Source: UBA4421 sp002704225
GTDB taxonomy: Bacteria; Pseudomonadota; Gammaproteobacteria; Pseudomonadales; Azotimanducaceae
Assembly: GCA_902556425.1 (NCBI GenBank)
Contig: CACDWG010000002.1
Span: forward strand, 62,001 to 126,000
DNA length: 64,000 bases
Direction: 5' to 3'
The notes beneath the pieces were generated by a model. That model was not told the DNA's origin and did not search any database. It worked only from the letters and a program-made list of their open reading frames with translations. Shown in pieces: positions 18,176 to 26,516 of this stretch. Position numbers and translations under genes: made by a program. Position 1 is the stretch's first letter. Each line of letters opens with the position of its first letter.

Positions 18176-18979
18176 TCAGTTGCAGCCCAAAGGATAGGCG
18201 CGGACATAGTCCACGACCAGTTCGCCGGGCAGATCCGACTTCTTGATTTTACCACCCAAGCTTCCGCCTAATGCTAAGTTGAGAATCAAATAAAAAGGCC
18301 GCTCATCAAACACCCAAGGATAGGGGGCGATGTCCTGAGGCGTGGCTCGTCCGTACTCCTTATCGTCAACAAACCAGCGGATTTCCTGAGGTCGCCACTC
18401 CACCGCATAAACATGAAAGCCATCAGTCCAAGGCACCGGTGCCAAAATCGATTCACTGTAGTGCACGTTATTCGGCCACAGATCGCCGAAGTGGATGGCA
18501 CCCAGAACCTTCTCTGGCGTGTGCCCACTACTCTCGAGAATGTCGATCTCACCGGCGAGAGGCCAGCGCATGTCACTCTTCGGCATCATCCAGAATGCGG
18601 GCCAAAAACCGTCGCCCTTAGGTATCTTCATGCGGGCTTCGAAGCGCCCATACTGGGCTGCAAAACGCCCCTGCGTTGTCAGCTTTGCCGACGTATACCA
18701 ACGTGAATGGCTGCGTTCGCGCTGTCCGGTAATATGCAGTGCGCCCGCCTCGATCCGCGCGTTTTTGGCCAAGTACCACTGTTTTTCATCATTGCCCCAG
18801 CCGCACAAATCCTGGTCACAGCCGTCGCCTTCAACGAATTGCCATTTGGCGTTATCGACCGTATCGCCATCGAATTCGTCCTGCCACATGGGCGTCGAGC
18901 AGGCAGTTTCAGCCTGAAGACCCGTGCTGACTAGTAAGAGCATGCCAACCAGTAAGCGTTTCGAACAACCGACGCTCAT
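18176..18979 (-). CDS. Glycoside hydrolase family 16 (laminarinase-type endo-beta-1,3-glucanase)
   Basis: 267 residues: signal peptide (residues about 1-23, ending near LQAE) and one GH16 domain. The catalytic signature GEIDILESSG (near residue 143) carries the nucleophile and acid/base glutamates in the ExDxxE arrangement of beta-bulge GH16 enzymes. Conserved WPAFWMMP and the C-terminal DYVRAYP also fit laminarinases. It is expected to cut beta-1,3-glucan such as algal laminarin in the periplasm or outside. Seven bases separate it from the symporter. Other GH16 activities (beta-1,3-1,4-glucan) cannot be excluded. Confidence 0.88.
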   Translation of the reverse strand: MSVGCSKRLLVGMLLLVSTGLQAETACSTPMWQDEFDGDTVDNAKWQFVEGDGCDQDLCGWGNDEKQWYLAKNARIEAGALHITGQRERSHSRWYTSAKLTTQGRFAAQYGRFEARMKIPKGDGFWPAFWMMPKSDMRWPLAGEIDILESSGHTPEKVLGAIHFGDLWPNNVHYSESILAPVPWTDGFHVYAVEWRPQEIRWFVDDKEYGRATPQDIAPYPWVFDERPFYLILNLALGGSLGGKIKKSDLPGELVVDYVRAYPLGCN

Positions 18980-18986
18980 CGCGTGT

Positions 18987-20540
18987 TTACCACCATGTAA
19001 TGTAGAAGGCGCACAAGATCAGAGTCACCAATAACGCACTCAAATTAAAACCGCTGGATGTTGCGAAACTCACATCACCCAACTCCACGGCTCCGGCTTG
19101 GGGCCTAGGCCACAGATGCGAAATGCCAACGGCCAAGCCAGCGCAAAGCAAAAAGACGAGACCTACGCGATCAATGAAGGGAAGCTCTGGCGCGAAGACA
19201 GAGAATGCGAATGACAATACGGCGGAAGCGATAGCTGCTGTCAGTGCCGCTGTGGCGGTGGTTTTGGCGTAGAAAATGCCCAGCATAAAGATCACCACGA
19301 TGCCGGGCGTGAAGAACCCCGTGAACTCTTGGATGTACTGAAAAGCCTGATCAAAGTTACCCAGCAGCGGGCGGGCTGCAACCATGGCAATGAGCATGGC
19401 CGCTAGCGCGACGATCCGGCCCACACGCACCGGGTTGGCTGATGCGTCCCCTTTGTTGAAGGACGGGAAGATGTCCATGGTAAAAATCGTCGAAATGCTG
19501 TTCGTCATCGACGCTAAGGACGACACGATGGCAGCCAACAATGCCGCAAACACCAGTCCTTTGATGCCCATCGGCAACAGGGTCATCGCGTGAGGATAGG
19601 CTTGGTCTGGCGCACTGATTCCTGCGCCAAGTACGAAAACGGCGATACCCGGCAACACCACGATGACTGGCATCAGTAGCTTCAGAAACGCAGCGAAGGC
19701 GATACCCTTTTGCGCTTCGTCGATGCTCTTTGCCGCCAGCGCTCGCTGAATAATGTATTGATTGAAGCCCCAATAAGAGACGTTCATCACCCACATGCCT
19801 CCGATCAGAACGGAAAGCCCGGGCAGACTCATGTAGTGCGGGCTGTCTTCACTGAGAATCATGTCGAATTTCTCCGGAGCTTGCTCCATGAGAAGCCCGA
19901 AGCCTGCTAGCACCCCTGCCCCGTCGGATACTTTGTTGAGCAATATCCAAGAAATGAGCAAGCCACCCAGCACCAGCAGTACGACCTGTATGATATCCGT
20001 CAACGCAACGGCCTTGAGGCCCCCGTACAGCGAGTAACCTGCGGCAAACACGCCCAGCAACAGCAGCGCCACATTCAGCTCCACCCCGGCAACGGTGTTG
20101 ATCGCCAATGCGCCAAGCCAGAGGACCGAGGTTAGGTTTACCAGAACGTAAACGCCGAGCCAGAAGAAGGCCATGACTAGCCTGACCCGATGGTCGTAAC
20201 GCTGCTGCAAGAACTGGGGCATGGTGTAAATTTCGGCTCGCAGAAAGACCGGCAGCAAGTATTTACCCACCAGAATCAACGTAATGGCGGCCATCCATTC
20301 GTAGGAGGCAATGGCCAGCCCGATGGCATAGCCGGAGCCAGACATCCCGATAATCTGTTCGGCGGAGATGTTGGCAGCGATCAAGGACGCACCGATCGCC
20401 CACCAAGGCAGCGATTTCCCAGCCAAAAAGTAGTCCGATGCGTTTTTGTCCGTCCCACTGCTGCGTGAAACCCATTGAGCAAGAAAAAACAGTGCCAAGG
20501 CGTAAACGCCTACAATCACAATATCGATGGTTGCCAACAT
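18987..20540 (-). CDS. Sodium/sugar symporter (SGLT-type, SSS family)
   Basis: 517 residues with about 14 membrane helices, closely following the Vibrio SGLT pattern: DYFLAGKSLPWWAIGASLIAA, then ANISAEQIIGMSGSGYAIGL and IASYEWMAAITLI, and LTSVLWLGALAI. These segments form the Na+ and sugar sites in SSS transporters. It likely imports glucose or short oligosaccharides produced by GH16 and GH3 using the sodium gradient, which fits a marine organism. It lies 32 bases after the GH3 stop and seven before GH16, so it is cotranscribed. Confidence 0.9.
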   Translation of the reverse strand: MLATIDIVIVGVYALALFFLAQWVSRSSGTDKNASDYFLAGKSLPWWAIGASLIAANISAEQIIGMSGSGYAIGLAIASYEWMAAITLILVGKYLLPVFLRAEIYTMPQFLQQRYDHRVRLVMAFFWLGVYVLVNLTSVLWLGALAINTVAGVELNVALLLLGVFAAGYSLYGGLKAVALTDIIQVVLLVLGGLLISWILLNKVSDGAGVLAGFGLLMEQAPEKFDMILSEDSPHYMSLPGLSVLIGGMWVMNVSYWGFNQYIIQRALAAKSIDEAQKGIAFAAFLKLLMPVIVVLPGIAVFVLGAGISAPDQAYPHAMTLLPMGIKGLVFAALLAAIVSSLASMTNSISTIFTMDIFPSFNKGDASANPVRVGRIVALAAMLIAMVAARPLLGNFDQAFQYIQEFTGFFTPGIVVIFMLGIFYAKTTATAALTAAIASAVLSFAFSVFAPELPFIDRVGLVFLLCAGLAVGISHLWPRPQAGAVELGDVSFATSSGFNLSALLVTLILCAFYITWW

Positions 20541-20572
20541 GTGTATCCCCTCCCAGGACCTCTACAATTGCC

Positions 20573-23047
20573 TTACGGACAAAACTCGATCGCCCCTGTG
20601 GGAAGATCGGAGCGCAGCGCGACTTCGCTGATGCGCACCTTCATCGACCCTTCGGTGAACAGCACCGCAGGACTACTCAGCTGGTTTAGATTCGCGCCAC
20701 GTTCTGCAAAACAGCTCAGTGGAATGGCGACAATCTGCCACTGTAACAACGGGACATCCTGCAGCAATTGCGTCAGATCCACTTCGCCGCTGCAGGGATA
20801 GCTGCAGTCCATTCGCAGCGACACACGAGAACTGGGCGATTCAGCAACCTGTGCATCAATCACGAGGTATCCCTTTTGGGCGGCAAGCGCACTTACATCA
20901 AGGGACTCCTTAGAGCGCCAGTAGACCTGACTACCCGATGCGCCCCGTCCTTGCCAAGTCAGTTCGACGCTGTCTTCCTGGATACGGCGATCATAGGTTT
21001 TGAGCTGCAAATTACCGCCAGCAGTTGTGGCCGTTGAGCCGAACACCTCGATTTCCCAATCAACGGAATCGCCGATGAAAGTTCGCCATGGATCTCTTGC
21101 TGTGCCACCAAACACGAGGCGATCGAGCTTGTTCGGCCTGCCCACAGGCACTTCATTTAACAAACCCACCTCACCTGGCTCGGCGTAGCTCAGTCCATAA
21201 CCGTAGGCAAACAGATGGTCGCTAACGGGAAGCGCTGGATCCGAGGCATTCAGGTCTGCATTCGGCCAGTCGAAAGAGAGCCGACCAGCGAAGTCGTGTC
21301 GTGGCTTTCCATCCGCGCCCGCAACGAGGACATCGGCAATGGCCCCGCCTTCTGAACCGGGCAGCCACGCCGCCACGAAGGCGTCAGCCGCATTCAACTC
21401 CGCGTTCATCCACATAGGACGCCCAGACAGCAAAACGGCGACAACCGGTATACCCTGAGATTTCAGTGCCTGCAGTAGGCGCAGATCGCGCTGATCTTCT
21501 TGTTGCCAGGCCAGAGTCCCGACATCGCCCTGGCCTTCGGCATAGGGCGTTTCACCAAAGACCACAACCGCTACATCCGGTTGCTGGTTAAAGCTTCCAT
21601 CAACACTTAATTCGGCACTGCCTCCGGCGTCAGTCAGCGCCTGCTGTAAGCCGGCAAAGATCGACGTCGCGCCGGGAAACGTCTCGTTATGATTCCCTGT
21701 GCCCTGCCAGGTAATGGTCCAACCACCGGTTTGCATTTCAATGCTGTCCGCACCTGCACCCGCTATCAATACGTTAGCCGTTGGCGATATGGGCAAAGTG
21801 CCACCGTTATTCTTCAATAATACCAGAGACTTACGCGCCGCTTTTCGCGCAACTTCTCGATGTGGCTGGCTGCCCACCAGTGCCAGCAACGGTTCGGCCC
21901 GCACTGATGGCATGGGGGCGTCGAACAGCCCTGCGGCGAACTTCGCGGATAAGATACGACGCACGGCCTCATCAATTCGTTCTTGAGTGATTTCCCCGCG
22001 CTTCACTTGTTCGATGGTATTGAACAGCAGCGGCTTCCAATCTTCCGGGGCCATAATCATGTCCATGCCCGCATTGATCGATTGGGCACAACTGTCATTG
22101 GTGCAGCCCGGTATTTGGCCCACGCCGTTCCAATCGCTGATGACGAAACCCGTAAAGCCCAGTTGGCCTCGCAAGACATCATCCAGCAACGTCTTGTCAC
22201 CGTGAATCTTGTTGCCATTCCAACTGTTAAACGACGCCATCACACTGGTCACACCGGCATCTAGGGCGCTGTAATAGCCTTGGCCGTGAACTTCCAGGAG
22301 TGTTTCCAGGGGCACATTGGTGTCGCCTTGATCGACACCTCGGTAGGTGCCTCCATCGCCAATAAAATGCTTTGCGGTGGCAAGTAACCCTTCGCTTTGT
22401 AGGGCTTTCACAATGACGCCGGCGTATTCACCCACGATGTCCGAGCGGTCGCTGTACCCCTCATAGGTACGTCCCCAACGATCGTCGAGGACGACAGCAA
22501 CCGTTGGCGCAAAAATCCAGTCGATACCCGTTGCGGCAACTTCCCGGGATGTGATTCGACCGATTTCTCCCATGAGTTCTGGGTCATTGGCCGCACCGAG
22601 ACCGATATTGTGGGGAAAAATTGTCGCGCCGATGACGTTGTTATGACCGTGTACGGCATCTGTTCCCCACAACAGGGGGATTCCCGCAGTCCCTTCGGAG
22701 GTATCCAGTGAGGCCTCGCGGTAGGCGTCCGCCAGCGCCACCCAGTCTTGCAGAGACGACAATTTTTCATCGTTGGGAAAAGACCCGCCGCCATTCAACA
22801 CGCTGCCAATGCCGTAGGCTCTTACATCGTCAGGGGTTACATGTTTGATTTCGCCTTGAATCATTTGAGCGACTTTTTGCTCGAGGGTCATGGACGCCAG
22901 CAGTGCCTCGACCTGCTGTGCGTTGGCGTGTGTATCTGGCACAGTCGATGCTCCCTCTGAATGTTCATTACCGGGCTTCCCTCCGCAGGCGCCTATTAGC
23001 AGCGATAACGATAAAAGCGTCGCCTTCACTCGAACAAAACCAACCAT
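20573..23047 (-). CDS. Glycoside hydrolase family 3 beta-glucosidase, lipoprotein
   Basis: 824 residues from ATG 23047. The start is chosen because it gives a lipoprotein signal (VKATLLSLSLLIGAC, lipobox LIGAC, lipidated Cys near residue 21). The N-terminal GH3 barrel contains KHFIGDGGTYRGVDQGDT and the nucleophile aspartate in GFVISDWNGVGQIPG. The C-terminal alpha/beta domain follows from about residue 430, with a further beta-sandwich extension of about 170 residues as in ExoP-type exo-beta-1,3/1,4-glucanases. It probably converts laminarin oligosaccharides to glucose in the periplasm. A perfect hairpin lies in the 144-base gap upstream. Confidence 0.92.
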   Translation of the reverse strand: MVGFVRVKATLLSLSLLIGACGGKPGNEHSEGASTVPDTHANAQQVEALLASMTLEQKVAQMIQGEIKHVTPDDVRAYGIGSVLNGGGSFPNDEKLSSLQDWVALADAYREASLDTSEGTAGIPLLWGTDAVHGHNNVIGATIFPHNIGLGAANDPELMGEIGRITSREVAATGIDWIFAPTVAVVLDDRWGRTYEGYSDRSDIVGEYAGVIVKALQSEGLLATAKHFIGDGGTYRGVDQGDTNVPLETLLEVHGQGYYSALDAGVTSVMASFNSWNGNKIHGDKTLLDDVLRGQLGFTGFVISDWNGVGQIPGCTNDSCAQSINAGMDMIMAPEDWKPLLFNTIEQVKRGEITQERIDEAVRRILSAKFAAGLFDAPMPSVRAEPLLALVGSQPHREVARKAARKSLVLLKNNGGTLPISPTANVLIAGAGADSIEMQTGGWTITWQGTGNHNETFPGATSIFAGLQQALTDAGGSAELSVDGSFNQQPDVAVVVFGETPYAEGQGDVGTLAWQQEDQRDLRLLQALKSQGIPVVAVLLSGRPMWMNAELNAADAFVAAWLPGSEGGAIADVLVAGADGKPRHDFAGRLSFDWPNADLNASDPALPVSDHLFAYGYGLSYAEPGEVGLLNEVPVGRPNKLDRLVFGGTARDPWRTFIGDSVDWEIEVFGSTATTAGGNLQLKTYDRRIQEDSVELTWQGRGASGSQVYWRSKESLDVSALAAQKGYLVIDAQVAESPSSRVSLRMDCSYPCSGEVDLTQLLQDVPLLQWQIVAIPLSCFAERGANLNQLSSPAVLFTEGSMKVRISEVALRSDLPTGAIEFCP

Positions 23048-23138
23048 GTGCCCACCCCAGACTGCAGAAGAGTGGCTTTGAATGAAGCCACGGACCCTTG
23101 TACCCATGCGCACATTAAGCAATGCGCCACATGAACCA

Positions 23139-23163
23139 CATCCCCTTTGCGATAAAGGGGATT
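23139..23163 (-). promoter_or_regulatory. Perfect 9-bp hairpin between halogenase and GH3 genes
   Basis: ATCCCCTTT (23140-23148) and AAAGGGGAT (23154-23162) enclose a five-base loop. It has no T run in either direction, so it is more likely an mRNA-stabilising or processing structure than a terminator. It sits in the largest gap within the halogenase-to-pgl part of the block and may separate expression of the uptake and hydrolysis genes. Confidence 0.45.
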
Positions 23164-23191
23164 GGTACCGAGCCAAACAGGAAGATTCGGT

Positions 23192-24694
23192 CTAACGGGC
23201 CATCATGGGCGGCTCTGCTTTGCAGTAATGATCAATGAACCGTTGGTGCGCAGGCAGTTGGCCGACTACCTTGCCAACATTGGCTCGGATGCCTTTCAAA
23301 AACCCGTCCAGTTCGCGTTTGTCCATCATATTGACGATGGGGTGGTATTGTTCAGGTTCCATGCCCTGCCCCAACATCACCTGAATCCAGGAATTCTCTC
23401 CGAACAGTTCGGTGGGCACCTTGAACACCCGCCCGGTTTCACGAAACAGATCGATTCGGTGCTGGAGTGAATCTGGAATCGGCATGGAACTGCAGTGTCG
23501 CCAAAACTTCGTGTCGCGCCGGTTGGTGACATGGTAATGCAAAATAATGAAATCACGTACGTTGTCGATTTCAAATTTCATCTGATTGTTGAACTCATCG
23601 ACGTCCGGCTGCCGAACGCCATCGTAGGGGAACATTTGCATGAGCCGGATCACCGCTCGCTGAATCAGGTGGATGCTGGTCGATTCCAATGGCTCCATAA
23701 AGCCACTGGCCAAGCCCATGGCGATCACGTTTTTGTTCCAATGTTTGCGGCGGGTCCCCGTGGTGAACTTGATCACCCTAGGGTCTGTTAAAGGTTCTCC
23801 CGCCAGATTGCCCAGAAGTTTGCTGGTGGCCTCATCGTCAGACCAAAACTTGCTGCAAAACACCATGCCATTGCCGACCCGGTGTTGCAGCGGAATACGC
23901 CATTGCCAGCCCGATTCGTGTGCAATGGATCGGGTGTAGGGCACCGGTGGGCCTGCGCTTTCGGTTTGCACCGCCACGGCGCTGTCGGCAGGCAAGAAAT
24001 GGCTCCAGTCGTCGTAGCCCGTATGTAGGGTTTGCTCGATTAACAGGCCGCGAAAGCCCGTACAGTCGATAAACAGGTCTCCTTCAATGCGCTCGCCTGA
24101 CTCCAGCTCCACGGCAGAAATAAAGCCGTTACCGGCATGCTGCTCGACCTGACGAATTTTGCCTTCCTTGCGCACGGCACCGTTTTCCTCGGCGATGCCT
24201 CTCAGGAATTTGGCGTAGAGCGACGCATCAAAGTGATAGGCGTAGTTCAACCCATTGTTGGGCAACACGGCAAATCGGTTGTCTTGAGCCGCAACAAGTT
24301 CCGTGCAGTAGTTACCAAATTCCTCGCTCAAGCCCAGTTGCTTGCCTTTCAGCCAAAAATGTTGAAACCCCGCTGCCCAGCAGTCCTGTCCGGTATAACC
24401 AAAGGAGTGGATGTAATCGTCGCCTTTGTCACGCCAGTTCTCAAAAGAAATACCCAGCTTGAAGGTACCCTGCACTGCCGCTACAAAGTCTTGCTCCTTG
24501 ATCTGCAGCAGTTCGTGCAGCGTTTGCAACGTTGGAATGGTTGCCTCACCGACGCCTACGGTGCCGATTTCATCGGACTCGATGAGCGTCACGTCCAGCG
24601 TTTTACCGAGCAGTTTGGCGATCGATGCTGCCGCCATCCATCCCGCGGTACCGCCTCCGGCAACCACAACTTTGTGTACTTTTTGATGCTCCAT
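23192..24694 (-). CDS. Flavin-dependent tryptophan halogenase family protein (copy 1)
   Basis: 500 residues. The FAD-binding GGGTAGWMAAASIAK is at residues 13-27, the halogenase signature WxWxIP is present as GWQWRIPLQ, the chloramine-forming lysine is in GTFKLGISFENW (near residue 79), and the partner glutamate is in EPLEST. All key catalytic residues of PrnA-type halogenases are therefore kept. Genes of this family often accompany TonB-dependent receptors and SapC in carbohydrate loci, where the true substrate is unknown. A flavin reductase would be needed and none is adjacent. Confidence 0.88.
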   Translation of the reverse strand: MEHQKVHKVVVAGGGTAGWMAAASIAKLLGKTLDVTLIESDEIGTVGVGEATIPTLQTLHELLQIKEQDFVAAVQGTFKLGISFENWRDKGDDYIHSFGYTGQDCWAAGFQHFWLKGKQLGLSEEFGNYCTELVAAQDNRFAVLPNNGLNYAYHFDASLYAKFLRGIAEENGAVRKEGKIRQVEQHAGNGFISAVELESGERIEGDLFIDCTGFRGLLIEQTLHTGYDDWSHFLPADSAVAVQTESAGPPVPYTRSIAHESGWQWRIPLQHRVGNGMVFCSKFWSDDEATSKLLGNLAGEPLTDPRVIKFTTGTRRKHWNKNVIAMGLASGFMEPLESTSIHLIQRAVIRLMQMFPYDGVRQPDVDEFNNQMKFEIDNVRDFIILHYHVTNRRDTKFWRHCSSMPIPDSLQHRIDLFRETGRVFKVPTELFGENSWIQVMLGQGMEPEQYHPIVNMMDKRELDGFLKGIRANVGKVVGQLPAHQRFIDHYCKAEPPMMAR

Positions 24695-24741
24695 TTCCTT
24701 CTCCTATCCTTTTTCTAGCGTCAGAGTCGCCATCCCTATGA

Positions 24742-25755
24742 CTATTGATTCAGTTTGTTGAGCAGCAGCGCACGCATTCTGCGGGCACTGTCCTGGGTAA
24801 AGGTCGATAAGCAGCCCCGCGCGTGTTCCGGTATGTGACCGTGGGTGCTTTCGTCTGCTTCGAACACGTAATGATTGAATAAGTTTGCCCACGCCTTGCG
24901 TTGATGGGGCGGTAGATCGCGGATGGCCAGCATCGCGTGCAAAAGTGCCCCGGTAGGCGAGCCAAGCTCGGGCAAGGAGTCGCACCACCAGTAGTTGACC
25001 AGCAAATTCAACTCACTTTGAGACTCCACGTGATGCCACCACATGCTGGGGATAAACACCGCATCTCCCGGAGCGAGTTCGACGACCCGCGCATGCTCCA
25101 GTGCCGTTGCAAACTTGGGAAAACGCTGCAAATCCGGATGGGCAAAGTCCACCAGGCTGATGGCCTGACCCGATGGGGTCATTTCCAGCGGCCCGACGTA
25201 CAGATTGTCTACCTGTTCCGGCGGAAACAACGTAAACCGTCTGTGGCCAGCAACGACACAGGCGATATTGTCCGGGAAGTCATAGTGAGCGGAAATCCGG
25301 GTTTGGTTTCCCAACCAAAAACTGACGAGTGGGTTCGCGACCGCTAGGCCTAAGTCGTTGACCTCGCGGAAGCCTGGCAGCCATTGATCAACCACCGTAG
25401 AGCCTACGTAAATTGACTGGGGTTCGTGCTCACCAGCACAAATTGCTTTCAACCTGGCCAGCACCTGATTCAAGGGGGCGGCGGCACTTTTGAAGTTGAA
25501 ACCGTCCATGTTGTCGTTATAAAAATAGCGACCTTGGTGTTCCGGCTCAGTTAGGTAGGCGGTTACCGGGGCGTCGGTAGCAAAGCCGCCCAAGTACCTT
25601 TCTGCCGCACTGGCATCAGAGCAGCCGGCCACAGCGGGCCAATCAGCCACCAACCCCCGCATGACCACAGGCTCGGAGCTTTTTAGCACATCGACAGGAA
25701 TGTCGTTTGAACGGCAGTCCGTTCGCTCCTTGATGTCATTCATCCCTTGCATCAT
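24742..25755 (-). CDS. Cupin-8/JmjC-like Fe(II) oxygenase family protein
   Basis: 337 residues. The cupin-like core shows an HxD metal motif in SAHYDFPDN (near residue 180), a distal histidine in SMWWHHVES (near residue 244) and the helical C-terminus usual for this family (factor-inhibiting-HIF-like). Such proteins hydroxylate protein side chains or small molecules using 2-oxoglutarate; the substrate here is unknown. It lies eight bases after sapC, between two flavin halogenases, so it probably works with them. Start at the first methionine or M5 is uncertain. Confidence 0.8.
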   Translation of the reverse strand: MMQGMNDIKERTDCRSNDIPVDVLKSSEPVVMRGLVADWPAVAGCSDASAAERYLGGFATDAPVTAYLTEPEHQGRYFYNDNMDGFNFKSAAAPLNQVLARLKAICAGEHEPQSIYVGSTVVDQWLPGFREVNDLGLAVANPLVSFWLGNQTRISAHYDFPDNIACVVAGHRRFTLFPPEQVDNLYVGPLEMTPSGQAISLVDFAHPDLQRFPKFATALEHARVVELAPGDAVFIPSMWWHHVESQSELNLLVNYWWCDSLPELGSPTGALLHAMLAIRDLPPHQRKAWANLFNHYVFEADESTHGHIPEHARGCLSTFTQDSARRMRALLLNKLNQ

Positions 25756-25763
25756 GACGCGAG

Positions 25764-26486
25764 CTATTCGCTGCCTCTCAGCTGAGCGTTTTTACGGGCC
25801 ACCAGTTTTTCCATATTGGCCGTCGATGCAATCACCATAAAGGCTGCGAGCAGAAAGCCTTGTTCGTTGAGTTCACCCAACTGCTCTGACGTTAGCGCGG
25901 CCAGTTTGGTCTCGTTAATCGCATGAAAGCCAAACAACTGGTTTTTGGACTGGTCCATCAACTCAATTTCAACGTTTATGAGCTCGAGCAAGTCCAAGCC
26001 CTGCAAGGCAGACACAAACGCTTTGGCGTGGTCATACCCCAACAGCACCTGTTCCAACGTGTCGGTCGCTTGATCCAGAAATGCTGAGGTGCCACCCAGG
26101 GGTTCGAACAAGCGTTCCCCTACGGTTTCGCTGATCCTCGGGCTGTCCATGTCAATGGAGACCACCTGTGTTTTGTTGTCTCCCTCTCCTTGAGAACCAA
26201 TGAGAAAAGGTTGCCTTAGGATGCTTTTGGGAACGTATCGCGCATCCCAGCCACGACTGTCCAAAAACAGATTTTCGCCTTTCTCGAAACCGAACAGAGC
26301 AATCGGCAACAGGCCGTCGGCGCCGCCGTCTTCGATAAAGAGAATGGGATAGTAAGCCTGCACATTGCGGAATTCCGCCGGGTACGTCATGGCGTACATC
26401 ACACCATCGCCCAGCGTCTCTGAATGGCCGCTCATGACCTTCAGATTCTGATGTTCCACGTTATTCAGCAACGCAAATTTTGTCAC
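25764..26486 (-). CDS. SapC family protein
   Basis: 240 residues matching the SapC family, first named from a Campylobacter S-layer secretion locus: early YPAEFRNVQAYYPILF, then LPIALFGFEKGENLFLD, and a C-terminal helical part rich in charged residues. It has no signal peptide. Its biochemical role is not established. It is embedded between a halogenase (30 bases upstream) and the cupin gene (eight bases downstream), an arrangement often seen beside TonB-dependent receptors. Confidence 0.83.
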   Translation of the reverse strand: MTKFALLNNVEHQNLKVMSGHSETLGDGVMYAMTYPAEFRNVQAYYPILFIEDGGADGLLPIALFGFEKGENLFLDSRGWDARYVPKSILRQPFLIGSQGEGDNKTQVVSIDMDSPRISETVGERLFEPLGGTSAFLDQATDTLEQVLLGYDHAKAFVSALQGLDLLELINVEIELMDQSKNQLFGFHAINETKLAALTSEQLGELNEQGFLLAAFMVIASTANMEKLVARKNAQLRGSE

Positions 26487-26516
26487 AACCCCTCCAATGG
26501 CGTTCGTTGTAGCCGC